Assembly: GCA_949878745.1 (NCBI GenBank)
Contig: CATLBH010000015.1
Location: 1-58,055, forward strand
Origin: an uncultured Ruminiclostridium sp.
Lineage (GTDB): Bacteria > Bacillota > Clostridia > Oscillospirales > Ruminococcaceae
Length of the DNA stretch: 58,055 bases
Reading direction: 5' to 3'
Below are positions 50,660 to 58,055 of the stretch, piece after piece (the stretch's first letter is position 1; every line of letters starts with the position of its first letter). The position numbers were made by a program, and so were the translations under genes. The notes under the pieces are model-generated. The model did not search any database, was not told the DNA's origin, and saw only the letters and a program-made list of their open reading frames with translations.

Positions 50660-51550
50660 TTATTCCTTAACGCCGCCTACGTTTACGCCCTTGGCGAAGT
50701 ACTTCTGAATAAAGGGGTAGATAATCAGAATGGGAACGATGGAGCACACTATAAGCGCGTAGATTACGGAATCCGAAGCGTAAGCCTCGTTCCAGGCGGC
50801 CATCTGTTCGGGATCGGTATACTGCTCCAGCTTAAGCCTTATAAACACCTGAAGCGGGTGCTCGTTTGAGTTGGAGATCATTTGTCTCGCCCAGAAATAT
50901 CCGTTCCAGCGGGAGATTCCGAAGAACAAAGCCACCGTGGCGATTATCGATTTGCTCATAGGTATGTATACGCGCCAAAGCACCTGCATTTCCGTGGCTC
51001 CGTCAACTATCGCCGCTTCTTCTATCTCGGAGGGAACCCCCTCGAAGGAGTTTCGGAGCAGTATAATGTTCATGGCCGCCATACCCATGGCGATAACCAC
51101 AAGCCACTTGTCGTCCATAATGCCCACAGCGTTGAACACGCGCTTCGTGTCCAGATAGTTCAGATACTGGGGCACAAGTCCCGCGCTGAACCACATGGTG
51201 AATACCAAAAAGAAGTTAAAGCCCTTGCGGAACAAAAGACGCTTTTTCGAAAGAGCGTATGCTCCGAAAATAGAGGTGAACAAAGCCCAGATCGTTCCGT
51301 AAAAGGTTATAAACAGGGTGTTGGTATAAGCGTTCCAGAACATATTGTCGTTAAACATTTTAGAGAACGCGTCAAACTGAATATCCTTGGGGAATAAGAT
51401 CAGATCGTTGTACTCCACCGCGTGCCTTCCGCTTATGGAAGCGGAAATCGCGTAAAGGAAGGGATACAGGCAGCAGACCGCGAATATTGTAAGCAGCGTA
51501 TAGCTTATAATCTTAAATATAAGCTCGGAAATTTCCAGTTTTCTTTTCAT
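50660..51550 (-). CDS. Carbohydrate ABC permease (LplC/YtcP type)
   Basis: A 296-residue permease with six membrane segments. The EAA loop that docks the ATPase is EIEEAAIVDGATEMQVLWRVYIPMSKSI. It opens with ISYTLLTIFAVCCLYPFLYAISASISG and ends KYFAKGVNVGGVKE, both characteristic of the LplC group. Lies 25 bp after the partner permease. Confidence 0.94.
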   Translation of the reverse strand: MKRKLEISELIFKIISYTLLTIFAVCCLYPFLYAISASISGRHAVEYNDLILFPKDIQFDAFSKMFNDNMFWNAYTNTLFITFYGTIWALFTSIFGAYALSKKRLLFRKGFNFFLVFTMWFSAGLVPQYLNYLDTKRVFNAVGIMDDKWLVVIAMGMAAMNIILLRNSFEGVPSEIEEAAIVDGATEMQVLWRVYIPMSKSIIATVALFFGISRWNGYFWARQMISNSNEHPLQVFIRLKLEQYTDPEQMAAWNEAYASDSVIYALIVCSIVPILIIYPFIQKYFAKGVNVGGVKE

Positions 51551-51575
51551 AATAAACCGCTAACTCCTTTATCCT

Positions 51576-52628
51576 TTAATACAGCGACACGTCGGACGCC
51601 TTGCGCGATATCGTGTTCGCGCCGATTACCAACAGCATTCCTATAACGTTGTTCATCATTTCCGCGGCGGAGGCGAGACCTTTCATCGTTCCCGTGATAC
51701 CGTACCGGTTGGCGAAGGTGGAAACAACGTCGGCGGTAACGTATGTATTGGGGTTATAGAGAAGCAGAACCTTTTCATAGCCGATATTGAGCAGAGAACC
51801 GATTCTGGTTATCAGCATTATTACAATGGTGGACAGTATACAGGGCAAAACCACGTATCTCATCTGAGACATCTTTCCGGCTCCGTCTATCTGCGCCGCC
51901 TCATAGCTGGTGGGTGAGATTGCGATTATCGCCGCGAAAAATACGATACTGTCATAGCCCGCGCCCTCCCAGATTCCGCTTATCTGATAAATCGCCCTGA
52001 AAAAGTTCGGATCGTTCATAAGACCCGCATAGGCGGTGTCTCCGCTTATTAACCCCAGCTGAACCAGAAGCTGGGAAAGTATGCCCGTGCCGGAGGTTAA
52101 AGACCCCTGCTTAACCAGCATCATTACAAGAGAGGTCATAACTACCGTGGACATAAATTTGGGCAGATAGGTCATTACCTGATAAGTGCTGCGGAGAATG
52201 TTGGAACGAATTTCGTTGAAAAACAGCGCGATAATGATAGGCATGGGGAAACCGAAGCAAAGTCCGTAGAAGCTGAGCAGAAAAGTGTTTCTAAAAGCCC
52301 TCCAGAATTCGGTGGTAAGCGTTCCGGCACCTACCAGCAGCTGCTTAAAATAGGAAAAGCCGGAAAAGAATTGCTCCGCCACAGGCTTTACCTCGTCGGT
52401 GACCTTAAAGCAGCCCAACAGCTCGTACATGGGGAAGTAGCGCCACAAGAGGAAAACCAAAAGCATTGGCACAAGCATTAGGTAAAGCCGCCAGTCTTTC
52501 AGCACCGTCTTAAGAACGTTCAGCCAGTGATGCTTTTCAACATCGTCGCGTACAACCTGTTCCGGATTCTCGATGTAAGTTCCGCTTTCTTCATCGAAAA
52601 TCAGATAATCGGTAGCGTTCAGTTGCAT
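51576..52628 (-). CDS. Carbohydrate ABC permease (LplB/YteP type)
   Basis: A 350-residue permease with a 45-residue cytoplasmic start and six membrane segments (LYLMLVPMLLVFLLWRYFPMYELLGCFK first). The EAA loop is YEAAQIDGAGKMSQMRYVVLPC. The ATG at 52628 has AGGAGG seven bases upstream. It pairs with the next permease to form the channel of the importer. Confidence 0.94.
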   Translation of the reverse strand: MQLNATDYLIFDEESGTYIENPEQVVRDDVEKHHWLNVLKTVLKDWRLYLMLVPMLLVFLLWRYFPMYELLGCFKVTDEVKPVAEQFFSGFSYFKQLLVGAGTLTTEFWRAFRNTFLLSFYGLCFGFPMPIIIALFFNEIRSNILRSTYQVMTYLPKFMSTVVMTSLVMMLVKQGSLTSGTGILSQLLVQLGLISGDTAYAGLMNDPNFFRAIYQISGIWEGAGYDSIVFFAAIIAISPTSYEAAQIDGAGKMSQMRYVVLPCILSTIVIMLITRIGSLLNIGYEKVLLLYNPNTYVTADVVSTFANRYGITGTMKGLASAAEMMNNVIGMLLVIGANTISRKASDVSLY

Positions 52629-52722
52629 CTTTAAATCCTCCTGAAATAATATTTTCATATTTTATCGCTTAAATTCAACATCAGCCGCGTTTTTTAACTC
52701 TTAAATCTTAGATCGTAAGTCT

Positions 52723-53316
52723 TCACTGACCGTAAAAATCCTCTGCCTCTTTTTTTCTTCTCGCCTTGTCCATACGAATAAGATAGCTTTTCTGATCCTC
52801 GAAAAGTCCGTCCGCTTTGCGGGAAATAAGCACTATCACCACCGAAAACAAAAGCGAAAGCGTATCCGTGGCGAAAAACATTATAATCGAATCCGCCGCG
52901 CCCCCGCACAGCGTCGCCACAAGCCATCTTCCGATCTGTGCTCCCATATAGGCGGCAAATACAAATAACAGGGTAAAATAAAATTTATCCTTTATTTTGT
53001 TTTTTCCCGGATATTTAAACAAGAAAAGAGCCAAAAGCGCGAAACAGTTTCCCAATACGTAAATCAGCGTCTGTTTTCCGGTGGCTCCCGAGGCGAGAGA
53101 AAACGCCATTCCGCTGAGAACCGCGTTTATCGCCGCGAACCCGCCCCAGCGCATCATAACTATACACATCATAGCTATTGTGGGAGAAACCGCGTAAAGC
53201 TCACCCGGAAACCATTTTGTGGCGGCGAAGGCCGTTATCGCCTCAAACACCGCGGTGACCAACGCTAACATCGTAAGGTCGATGGCTCTGTACTGATTAA
53301 AGGAAATATTTTTCAT
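52723..53316 (-). CDS. Membrane protein resembling ECF S-components
   Basis: A 197-residue protein with about five to six hydrophobic segments and a charged C-terminus (LIRMDKARRKKEAEDFYGQ). The first helix (LTMLALVTAVFEAITAFAATKWF) with small residues at helix-packing spacing, and the overall size, resemble S-components of ECF importers. It is the first gene of the minus-strand importer operon. Substrate unknown; the S-component reading is tentative. The ATG at 53316 is preferred to the TTG at 53322. Confidence 0.6.
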   Translation of the reverse strand: MKNISFNQYRAIDLTMLALVTAVFEAITAFAATKWFPGELYAVSPTIAMMCIVMMRWGGFAAINAVLSGMAFSLASGATGKQTLIYVLGNCFALLALFLFKYPGKNKIKDKFYFTLLFVFAAYMGAQIGRWLVATLCGGAADSIIMFFATDTLSLLFSVVIVLISRKADGLFEDQKSYLIRMDKARRKKEAEDFYGQ

Positions 53317-53713
53317 AAACAAAAAACCTTTAACACATTCGGATATATTTACAAAAACATCAATTGATAAAAAATTATCAAATAATTTTTTACAATGTCA
53401 TATTTTTTTGTGTGTTATTTACAAAACGCTTTTTACTAATTGTAACCTAAAAGACCTCGAATGTATACGTCAAATACGCGACTGTTTATAGACAAATCGG
53501 ATATATATTTTTTTCGCTTCTATCCGCTTTATAGGTCGCTTTTTTAATATTTAAACAAAAGTGCTAAAATCTGATAAAATTTTTTGTTGTTATTTAATGA
53601 AAATTCGGATTTGATGTTGAAAAACTCGCAAATAAAATATATAATCGGATATGTAATAAAACCGAAAAAAATATATATTATCTGGTCATCTTGCCAAAGG
53701 AAAGGAAAAGCCG
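53317..53713. promoter_or_regulatory. Divergent promoter region of the pectin locus
   Basis: AT-rich 397-bp gap between the importer operon (minus) and the pectinesterase gene (plus). An inverted repeat TTGATAAAAAATTATCAA lies at 53366-53383. No confident -10/-35 pair was fixed. It is the likely binding area of the AraC-type regulator encoded at 54772. Confidence 0.45.
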
Positions 53714-54631
53714 ATGGAAAATATTCACGTTTCCCCCGGGGACAAACTGTCGGAGGTGCTGAAATATGCTTCCGAAAACACGCGAATAGTGCTTGAAAAA
53801 GGCGTTTACAGGGAAAAACTCGAAATACGCGTTTCCGATGTGGAAATTGTTGGCGCGGGAAAAGACGCTACCGTTATAATATACGATGACTACGCCAAAA
53901 AAACCGACGAAAAAGGAAAGGAATACAACACCTTCCGCACATATACCGCCGCCGTACTGGCCGACAACGTCACTTTCAAGGAGCTGACGGTGGAAAACGA
54001 CGCCCGTTTGCCCGAAATAAAAGGACAGGAGGTGGCTCTCACCGTCTGCGGAGATAATTTCAAGGCCGTAAACTGCGGCTTTGTGTCCACCCAGGACACG
54101 GTTTTCTGCGGGCCCCTCCCTCCCGATCTTATAGAAAGATACGAGGGCTTTCTAAAGGACGAGCTGCGCCGCGGCGGCGCAATGAAACAGGTGTTTGAAA
54201 ACTGTTTTATCGCGGGAACGGTGGATTTCATCTTCGGCTGCGGCGACGTCTTGTTTGACCGTTGCGAAATAAAGTCGATTCACGACGAAAGAGGGCACGG
54301 ATACGCCGCCGCCCCCGCCCACTCTCTGTCTCAGGAAACGGGATTCGTATTCAACGGCTGCCGCTTTACCCACGGGGACGGGGTAAAGGATAAATCAATA
54401 TACTTGGCTCGCCCTTGGCGGGATTACGGAAAAGCGAGCTTTATCGGCTGCGAATACGGAAGCCATATTGCCCCCGAGGGCTTCGACAAGTGGAACGACA
54501 CCGAGAGGGACAAAACCGCCCGTTTTTCCGAATACGGAACCGACCCTTCCATAAGGGCGGAACGGGTAAAATGGAGCCCTTCTCTTTCGGAGGAAGACAA
54601 AGACCGCCTGCTCAAAAATTTTAAAAAATAA
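53714..54631 (+). CDS. Pectinesterase (CE8), cytoplasmic
   Basis: A 305-residue pectin methylesterase, a beta-helix enzyme removing methyl groups from galacturonan. Catalytic parts are STQDTVF (Gln127, Asp128), GTVDFIFG (Asp171, nucleophile) and YLARPWRDYGKASFIGC (Arg). No signal peptide: it acts on imported oligosaccharides. AAAGGAAAGG precedes the ATG. It is divergent from the importer operon and is followed by the AraC regulator. Confidence 0.94.
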   Translation: MENIHVSPGDKLSEVLKYASENTRIVLEKGVYREKLEIRVSDVEIVGAGKDATVIIYDDYAKKTDEKGKEYNTFRTYTAAVLADNVTFKELTVENDARLPEIKGQEVALTVCGDNFKAVNCGFVSTQDTVFCGPLPPDLIERYEGFLKDELRRGGAMKQVFENCFIAGTVDFIFGCGDVLFDRCEIKSIHDERGHGYAAAPAHSLSQETGFVFNGCRFTHGDGVKDKSIYLARPWRDYGKASFIGCEYGSHIAPEGFDKWNDTERDKTARFSEYGTDPSIRAERVKWSPSLSEEDKDRLLKNFKK

Positions 54632-54771
54632 ACCGTCTTTTAATTTTGATACACAGTATAGCACATTGCTTATATTTTTACAACAGCAGTTAATAACTTT
54701 TGTTAATTTTTAATAAATTTATTTTTTGTGTTAGGGCAATATACCGTTTATGTAATTTTGAAAGAGGTAAA

Positions 54772-55560
54772 ATGAACAACATAGTTTATATCGGCAAAAA
54801 CCTGATCACCTTTTCCATGCACCGCCATTCTCACGAAAGCTGGGAGCTGGTTTACTGTACGGGAGGGAGCGGACAGTTCGCCTTCGACGATTCCACTATG
54901 AAATACAATTCGGGTGATATCGTGATAATTCCCCCGGGAGCTTCCCATATGAACAACAGCGACGAGGGCTTTACCAATATACATATCAATATTAAAGACG
55001 CAACCTTCCCCTTCCGAAACCCAATAGTCGTTTCCGACGACAGCGACAACCACATTCTGACGGCCTTCAACGACGCTTTTTACTATTTTAACAGCAAGAT
55101 ACACAATCATCAGCTGATAATCGAAGCCTTCGGAAATCTTATAGTAAACTACGTCATCGCCTTTCAGAGCACCAAGCCCCTAGGAGACGTGGTTGGAGCC
55201 ATTAAGAGCAATATTATGCAAAACTGCACCGACTGCGATTACGAGCTGGACAAGTACTTACAAACCATACCCTTCAGCTACGATTATCTGAGAAAGCTTT
55301 TCAAAAGCGAGGTGGGAATGACTCCCCACAATTATCTGGTCAGCCTTCGTATGCAGATGGCGGAAAAGCTTCTTTGCTCCGTGGGGGATATAGAGCAGAA
55401 TGTGTCGCAGATCGCATACGTCTGCGGATTCGCGGAGCCGCTTTATTTTTCGAGGGTTTTTAAGAAAAATTTCGGTTGTTCCCCGAAGCACTACGCGGAA
55501 AAAATGAAGGAAAAGGAAAAAACGGTACCGAAAAATTTTTCGGATTCCGAAAAGGAGTGA
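54772..55560 (+). CDS. AraC-family transcriptional regulator with cupin sensor
   Basis: A 262-residue activator. An N-terminal cupin (1-about 85; FSMHRHSHESWELVYCTGGSGQF, SGDIVIIPPGASHMN) binds the inducer. Two C-terminal helix-turn-helix motifs (about 160-258) include YLRKLFKSEVGMTPHNYLVSLRMQMAEKLL and SQIAYVCGFAEPLYFSRVFKKNFGCSPKHY. The ATG at 54772 with AGAGG ahead is preferred to one at 54700. Likely controls the surrounding pectin genes in response to a uronate, by analogy and position. Confidence 0.92.
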   Translation: MNNIVYIGKNLITFSMHRHSHESWELVYCTGGSGQFAFDDSTMKYNSGDIVIIPPGASHMNNSDEGFTNIHINIKDATFPFRNPIVVSDDSDNHILTAFNDAFYYFNSKIHNHQLIIEAFGNLIVNYVIAFQSTKPLGDVVGAIKSNIMQNCTDCDYELDKYLQTIPFSYDYLRKLFKSEVGMTPHNYLVSLRMQMAEKLLCSVGDIEQNVSQIAYVCGFAEPLYFSRVFKKNFGCSPKHYAEKMKEKEKTVPKNFSDSEKE

Positions 55561-55566
55561 ATCGGC

Positions 55567-55890
55567 ATGGTGGAAATAAAAAGAAATCACGACTCCGAAG
55601 ACTTTGTGTTTGAAGCAAAAACAAACGGAGAGCTTTTGGCGGAGCTTCACGGCGAAATTGTCGAGGGAGTTTTTCACATATTGAAATACAGCGGGGACAA
55701 ATATCTTTTTGACGGAGTCTGCCGCGCGGCGCTGAATAACGCGGATCACGAGGGGGCAAGCTCGGCGGTTATAGAGGACAGCGTACCGGAGTGGCTGCTT
55801 ATGCTTTTCGGGTACAAAAGAAATATCCCATCTATCGGGGAATTTTTTGAAAGCGAAGGATGTAATGGCTGTAAGGGATGTAACGGCTAA
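55567..55890 (+). CDS. Small protein with a Cys-rich tail, possibly GNAT-like
   Basis: A 107-residue protein that begins 6 bp after the AraC gene, so cotranslated. The first 85 residues have alternating strands and a helix (FDGVCRAALNNADHEGASSAVIEDS) reminiscent of the acetyl-CoA-binding core of GNAT proteins, but without a clear R/QxxGxG/A motif. It ends ESEGCNGCKGCNG with three cysteines in CxxCxxC. Not recognised as a family. Could bind a metal or be redox-active. Confidence 0.6.
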   Translation: MVEIKRNHDSEDFVFEAKTNGELLAELHGEIVEGVFHILKYSGDKYLFDGVCRAALNNADHEGASSAVIEDSVPEWLLMLFGYKRNIPSIGEFFESEGCNGCKGCNG

Positions 55891-55914
55891 AAGAAAGCGT
55901 AAAACGAAATTTTT

Positions 55915-56075
55915 TTCGCTTCCTTTTTGGGATACAAAAAGGAAGTAGGGTTTCCAAAGAGACAAAGTCCGCTTGGTCGCTGCCCGTAGGCAGCGAAACT
56001 CCCCATGCTTAGCGGCGCTCGGAAATGGGTGAATTTCAAAACGCCCCGGCGGGGCGTTTTGGAAGAGTGGAAGCC
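55915..56075 (+). repeat. Intergenic repeat of the TTCGCTTCC family (copy 3, head)
   Basis: TTCGCTTCCTTTTTGGGATA, AAAAGGAAGTAGGGTTTCCA, AAGAGACAAAGTCCGCTTGG, a GCTGCCCGTAGGCAGC stem and CAAAACGCCCCGGCGGGGCG TTTTGG. It matches copy 2 (35153) block by block, but the tail of the family appears only later, at 56340-56410. Confidence 0.72.
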
Positions 56076-56339
56076 ATGCAATAGCAATATCATTAACTTA
56101 AGCTATAAAGCCTCTATTTATGCGGGTTTATAAGAATTTTCTAATACTAATCTTTGGTCAACATTTTTTGTCTATAATCTGACTAAAGATTAGTATAAAA
56201 ATTATTGAGAAAAAAGATGTGGTTTTACACGAATTTCAACCAAATATTACCCTTAAAAATTTTTTCTTGAAGTTTTCCAAAGTGAGTAAACCTAAATTTT
56301 TGGATTAATACCGTCATTTTTTAAGTTAATGACATTGCG
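56076..56339. other. AT-rich insert inside the third TTCGCTTCC-family copy
   Basis: No gene. It contains the 53-bp palindromic repeat at 56144-56196 and separates the head (55915-56075) from the tail (56340-56410) of the family, which are contiguous at 35153-35385. Confidence 0.45.
56144..56196. repeat. One-hairpin palindromic repeat (CTAATCTTT family)
   Basis: ATACTAATCTTTGGTCAACA to CTGACTAAAGATTAGTAT, almost identical to the second half of 591-704 (655-704). Confidence 0.85.
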
Positions 56340-56410
56340 GCAAGAGAGCGCTTCCCCTGTTTTAGGTAAGCACACGCTTTCCTTCGGGGTTAACCCCGAA
56401 CGGTAAAGAT
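56340..56410 (+). repeat. Tail of the TTCGCTTCC-family repeat
   Basis: GCAAGAGAGCGCTTCCCCTG and CTTTCCTTCGGGGTTAACCC CGAACGGTAAAG match the end of copy 2 near 35310-35380 (GTAAGAGAGGGCTTCCCCTC, CTTTCGGGGTTATCCCCG). Confidence 0.6.
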
Positions 56411-56425
56411 TTTTGTACAGATTTT

Positions 56426-56463
56426 AAGGGAACATCGTAAAAAAACGGTGTTCCCTTTTTTTA
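56426..56463 (+). terminator. Terminator
   Basis: AAGGGAACATCGT and ACGGTGTTCCCTT pair across an A-rich loop and are followed by a T-run. It faces the plus strand and can also receive transcripts from the minus-strand GH25 gene. Confidence 0.8.
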
Positions 56464-56494
56464 AAAACTCTTTTTAATCAAAAATATAATGATG

Positions 56495-57547
56495 TTATTT
56501 TTCCACCAAATAAAAATCTCCCGCCTCAATAAATCCCAAGTTTCCGTCATAAGCCGCTTTTCTTACGGTACCACCTTTTCCGTTCCTGAATTCCCTGAAA
56601 ACAATGAATTTTTCTCCGTAAGGTATTACCGTAAGAATATTATCGCTTTTTGGTGATTCCAAAAGCCTGAGCGCCTTTGACGTTTGAGCTGTTTCTCCCT
56701 CCGAATAGGGAAAAACGGTGTTTTCGTTTACCCAGCCGTACACGTTGGAGCCGTCTCCGATAAGGTGTATGGGGTGCGCGGTTCCTTCGGCAATATTGGT
56801 CACCTGAGCCGCTCCTGCGGTGCGTATGTTTCCCGTGGGGGTTTCGGATTCCGCTCCCGAATAATGACGGCCGCCGCTGAACAGTACCATATCTCCTATA
56901 TTCGGCTCGTATTCCTCTTTAGTATCGCCCCACTGTCCGTTTGCCGCTATAATTGCGGGATAGTCCACATAGCATATGTCGCAGTCGACCTTTTCTCCGC
57001 TTCCGAAAATGCGTTCCGCTCCCCATTGCCACATTTTTTGTCCGAACTTATAACCGGAGGGTTTGTTGGGGTCATCCGTCCAGTGGGCAAGCCACAGATC
57101 GTATTTATCCAGAATTTTATCTTTATTAAGATTGTTTTCCAGTATCGACGGATTGGAGTAAAGACCGCCGCGGTAGTTCGCTTTGTTTATCGCGTCCAGA
57201 AAAGCGAGGGCGATGTTTGTGAGCTTGGCTCTGGATAAGCTTAACACTCGTTGGTCCTCTATATCGTAAAAAACGGGATAGGTAAGTCGATAAGGTTTTA
57301 TAAGATTTATTACGTATTCCGCTTCTTTTTTTGCTTCCGACGGTGTTTTCGCCGTACAGTAACAATATACTCCCACATTAAGCCCCGCCGAGATAGCGTT
57401 TTTTATGTGCGACTCAAACATATCGTCTGTTTTCTGACGGTAACCTGTTCTTATTATGGCGAAGCTTACGCCGCCTTCTCTTATTTTTTCGAAATCAAGC
57501 TTTTTGTTTGCATAGGATATATCGATTCCGTATCTTTGAATATTCAT
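56495..57547 (-). CDS. GH25 lysozyme-like protein with SH3-like C-terminal region
   Basis: A 350-residue predicted muramidase. The GH25 barrel (1-about 205) shows YGIDISYANKKLDFEKIREGGVSFAIIRTGYRQ, GVYCYCTAKTPSEAKKEAEYV and the catalytic VFYDIED. The rest (about 215-350) has two SH3-like strands sets (NIGDMVLFSGGRHY, VYGWVNENTVF; ILTVIPYGEKFIVFREFRNGKGGTVRKAAYDGNLGFIEAGDF). There is no signal peptide, as in phage endolysins, so export would need lysis or a holin not seen here. Start at 57547 with AAAGGA. Confidence 0.88.
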   Translation of the reverse strand: MNIQRYGIDISYANKKLDFEKIREGGVSFAIIRTGYRQKTDDMFESHIKNAISAGLNVGVYCYCTAKTPSEAKKEAEYVINLIKPYRLTYPVFYDIEDQRVLSLSRAKLTNIALAFLDAINKANYRGGLYSNPSILENNLNKDKILDKYDLWLAHWTDDPNKPSGYKFGQKMWQWGAERIFGSGEKVDCDICYVDYPAIIAANGQWGDTKEEYEPNIGDMVLFSGGRHYSGAESETPTGNIRTAGAAQVTNIAEGTAHPIHLIGDGSNVYGWVNENTVFPYSEGETAQTSKALRLLESPKSDNILTVIPYGEKFIVFREFRNGKGGTVRKAAYDGNLGFIEAGDFYLVEK

Positions 57548-57869
57548 ATATAATATTCCTTTCTTGTTATTTTTCACTTTTTTAACACTTTGTATTCACT
57601 TAATGAAAATAAATATAAAATTATTTTACACCTTTTCATCACAAAATTTGGGATGTATAAAAAATAATAGCTTCATTATGTTTTTTACCGACTTTTCACA
57701 TAATAAACTACTTGTACAAAATCACAATTTCACATATCAATATATGAGCAAATCAGGTAAAAAATACCAAAAAAATAAAAGACACGGCATATATTTTTTA
57801 ATGCCGCGTCGGAAAATCCCGTTAAATAATTGTACTCCCTTTTTAAATATGGGATTAGTGTTTTAAGCG
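57548..57869. other. AT-rich intergenic region
   Basis: No gene was recognised on either strand. A short GGCAT...ATGCC hairpin (around 57787-57805) lies before the palindromic repeats. Confidence 0.4.
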
Positions 57870-57917
57870 CAATCCCTTTTTAAGCTGTGTATATTACATC
57901 AGTTTAAAAAGGGATTG
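57870..57917. repeat. Palindromic repeat (CTAATCCC/TTTTTAAA family)
   Basis: CAATCCCTTTTTAA (57870-57883) pairs with TTAAAAAGGGATTG (57904-57917). A further GGGATTAG half-site precedes it at 57851. Related to 1223-1256 and 19760-19815. Confidence 0.65.
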
Positions 57918-57935
57918 GTATAAAAAGAATGTTTT

Positions 57936-57985
57936 ATACTAATCTTTGGTCAGATTATAGACAAAAAATGTTGACCAAAGATTAG
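57936..57985 (-). repeat. One-hairpin palindromic repeat (CTAATCTTT family), reverse
   Basis: ATACTAATCTTTGGTCAGAT to TGTTGACCAAAGATTAG, the inverse of 56144-56196. The last bases (TAT) are missing where a new sequence starting GGGAACCACTGATTAAATC begins. Confidence 0.82.
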
Positions 57986-58055
57986 GGAACCACTGATTAA
58001 ATCGGATGCGCGCATCTTGCTTGCATATTTTCCGTCAGATTGCACAACTTCTCCT
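57986..58055. other. Unexplained sequence at window end, possibly the end of another element
   Basis: GGGAACCACTGATTAAATCG and the following 50 bp abut the truncated palindrome and differ in composition from the AT-rich sequence before it. It could be the terminus of an insertion sequence continuing beyond the window. No proof here. Confidence 0.3.

Noticed and set aside
1-58055. CRISPR array, tRNA, rRNA or plasmid/phage origin
   Set aside because: No regularly spaced direct repeats, no cloverleaf with a T-loop motif and no replication-initiation genes were found; the repeated hairpins are dispersed and palindromic.

Overview
The window looks like the chromosome of a low-to-mid GC, spore-lineage Firmicute, most likely an anaerobic gut or rumen clostridium (Oscillospiraceae/Ruminococcaceae-like). 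The basis is strong AGGAGG-type ribosome binding sites, the Bacillota gene set darA-holB-ricT, a CotH/VTC4/DUF4956 trio, lipobox solute-binding proteins, CUT1-type sugar importers with MsmX-like ATPases, and a complete cytoplasmic uronate pathway. No rRNA, tRNA, phage structural module or CRISPR array was seen.

Layout. 0-1.5 kb holds decayed DNA: a broken small lipoprotein gene and an IS630-type transposase relic, both touching short palindromic repeats. 1.5-3 kb (minus strand) holds a cobalamin riboswitch, a DUF4430 lipoprotein and an ECF S-component, read as a B12-uptake unit. 3.1-5.7 kb (minus) has a ferredoxin that is too short for most gene callers, then ricT, holB and darA. 6-11.3 kb (plus) has two tandem paralogous solute-binding lipoproteins without permeases, then sfsA, comFB and a SprT/YgjP-like metallopeptidase. 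11.4-17 kb has VTC4-DUF4956-CotH (minus), divergent from an OmpR-type two-component system. 17-23.2 kb has an esterase, a repeat-rich non-coding stretch, two recently duplicated beta-propeller-like lipoproteins (one frameshifted in an A7 tract) and a propeller/solute-binding fusion lipoprotein.

23.6-55.9 kb is one large pectin/galacturonate utilisation region. Divergent plus-strand genes encode a cytoplasmic pectinesterase (CE8), an AraC-type regulator and a small Cys-tailed protein. The minus strand, in order of transcription, has a membrane protein, two LplB/LplC-like permeases, a 742-residue solute-binding lipoprotein, two four-TM proteins, an ATPase, two more four-TM proteins, a cytoplasmic GH28, a 5'-3' exonuclease, GH105, GH4, an AEC carrier, kduD, an aldolase-VOC fusion (eda), kdgK, a TIM-barrel isomerase, kduI, a second ATPase, a MATE transporter, uxaB, uxaA, a GNAT, a methyltransferase and uxaC. 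Inferred flow: methylated oligogalacturonides are imported, de-esterified by CE8 and cut by GH28/GH4 to galacturonate, which runs UxaC-UxaB-UxaA to KDG. Unsaturated ends released by GH105 run KduI-KduD to KDG. KdgK and Eda then give pyruvate and glyceraldehyde-3-phosphate. No secreted pectate lyase is present.

The most unusual features are four families of short intergenic inverted-repeat elements (probably non-autonomous, IS630-like MITEs and relatives), some abutting stop codons or nested in each other; small four-TM proteins embedded in the importer operon; the aldolase-VOC fusion; and the possibly slippage-switchable lipoprotein. The window ends at about 56.5-57.5 kb with a GH25 lysozyme-like protein and more repeats.
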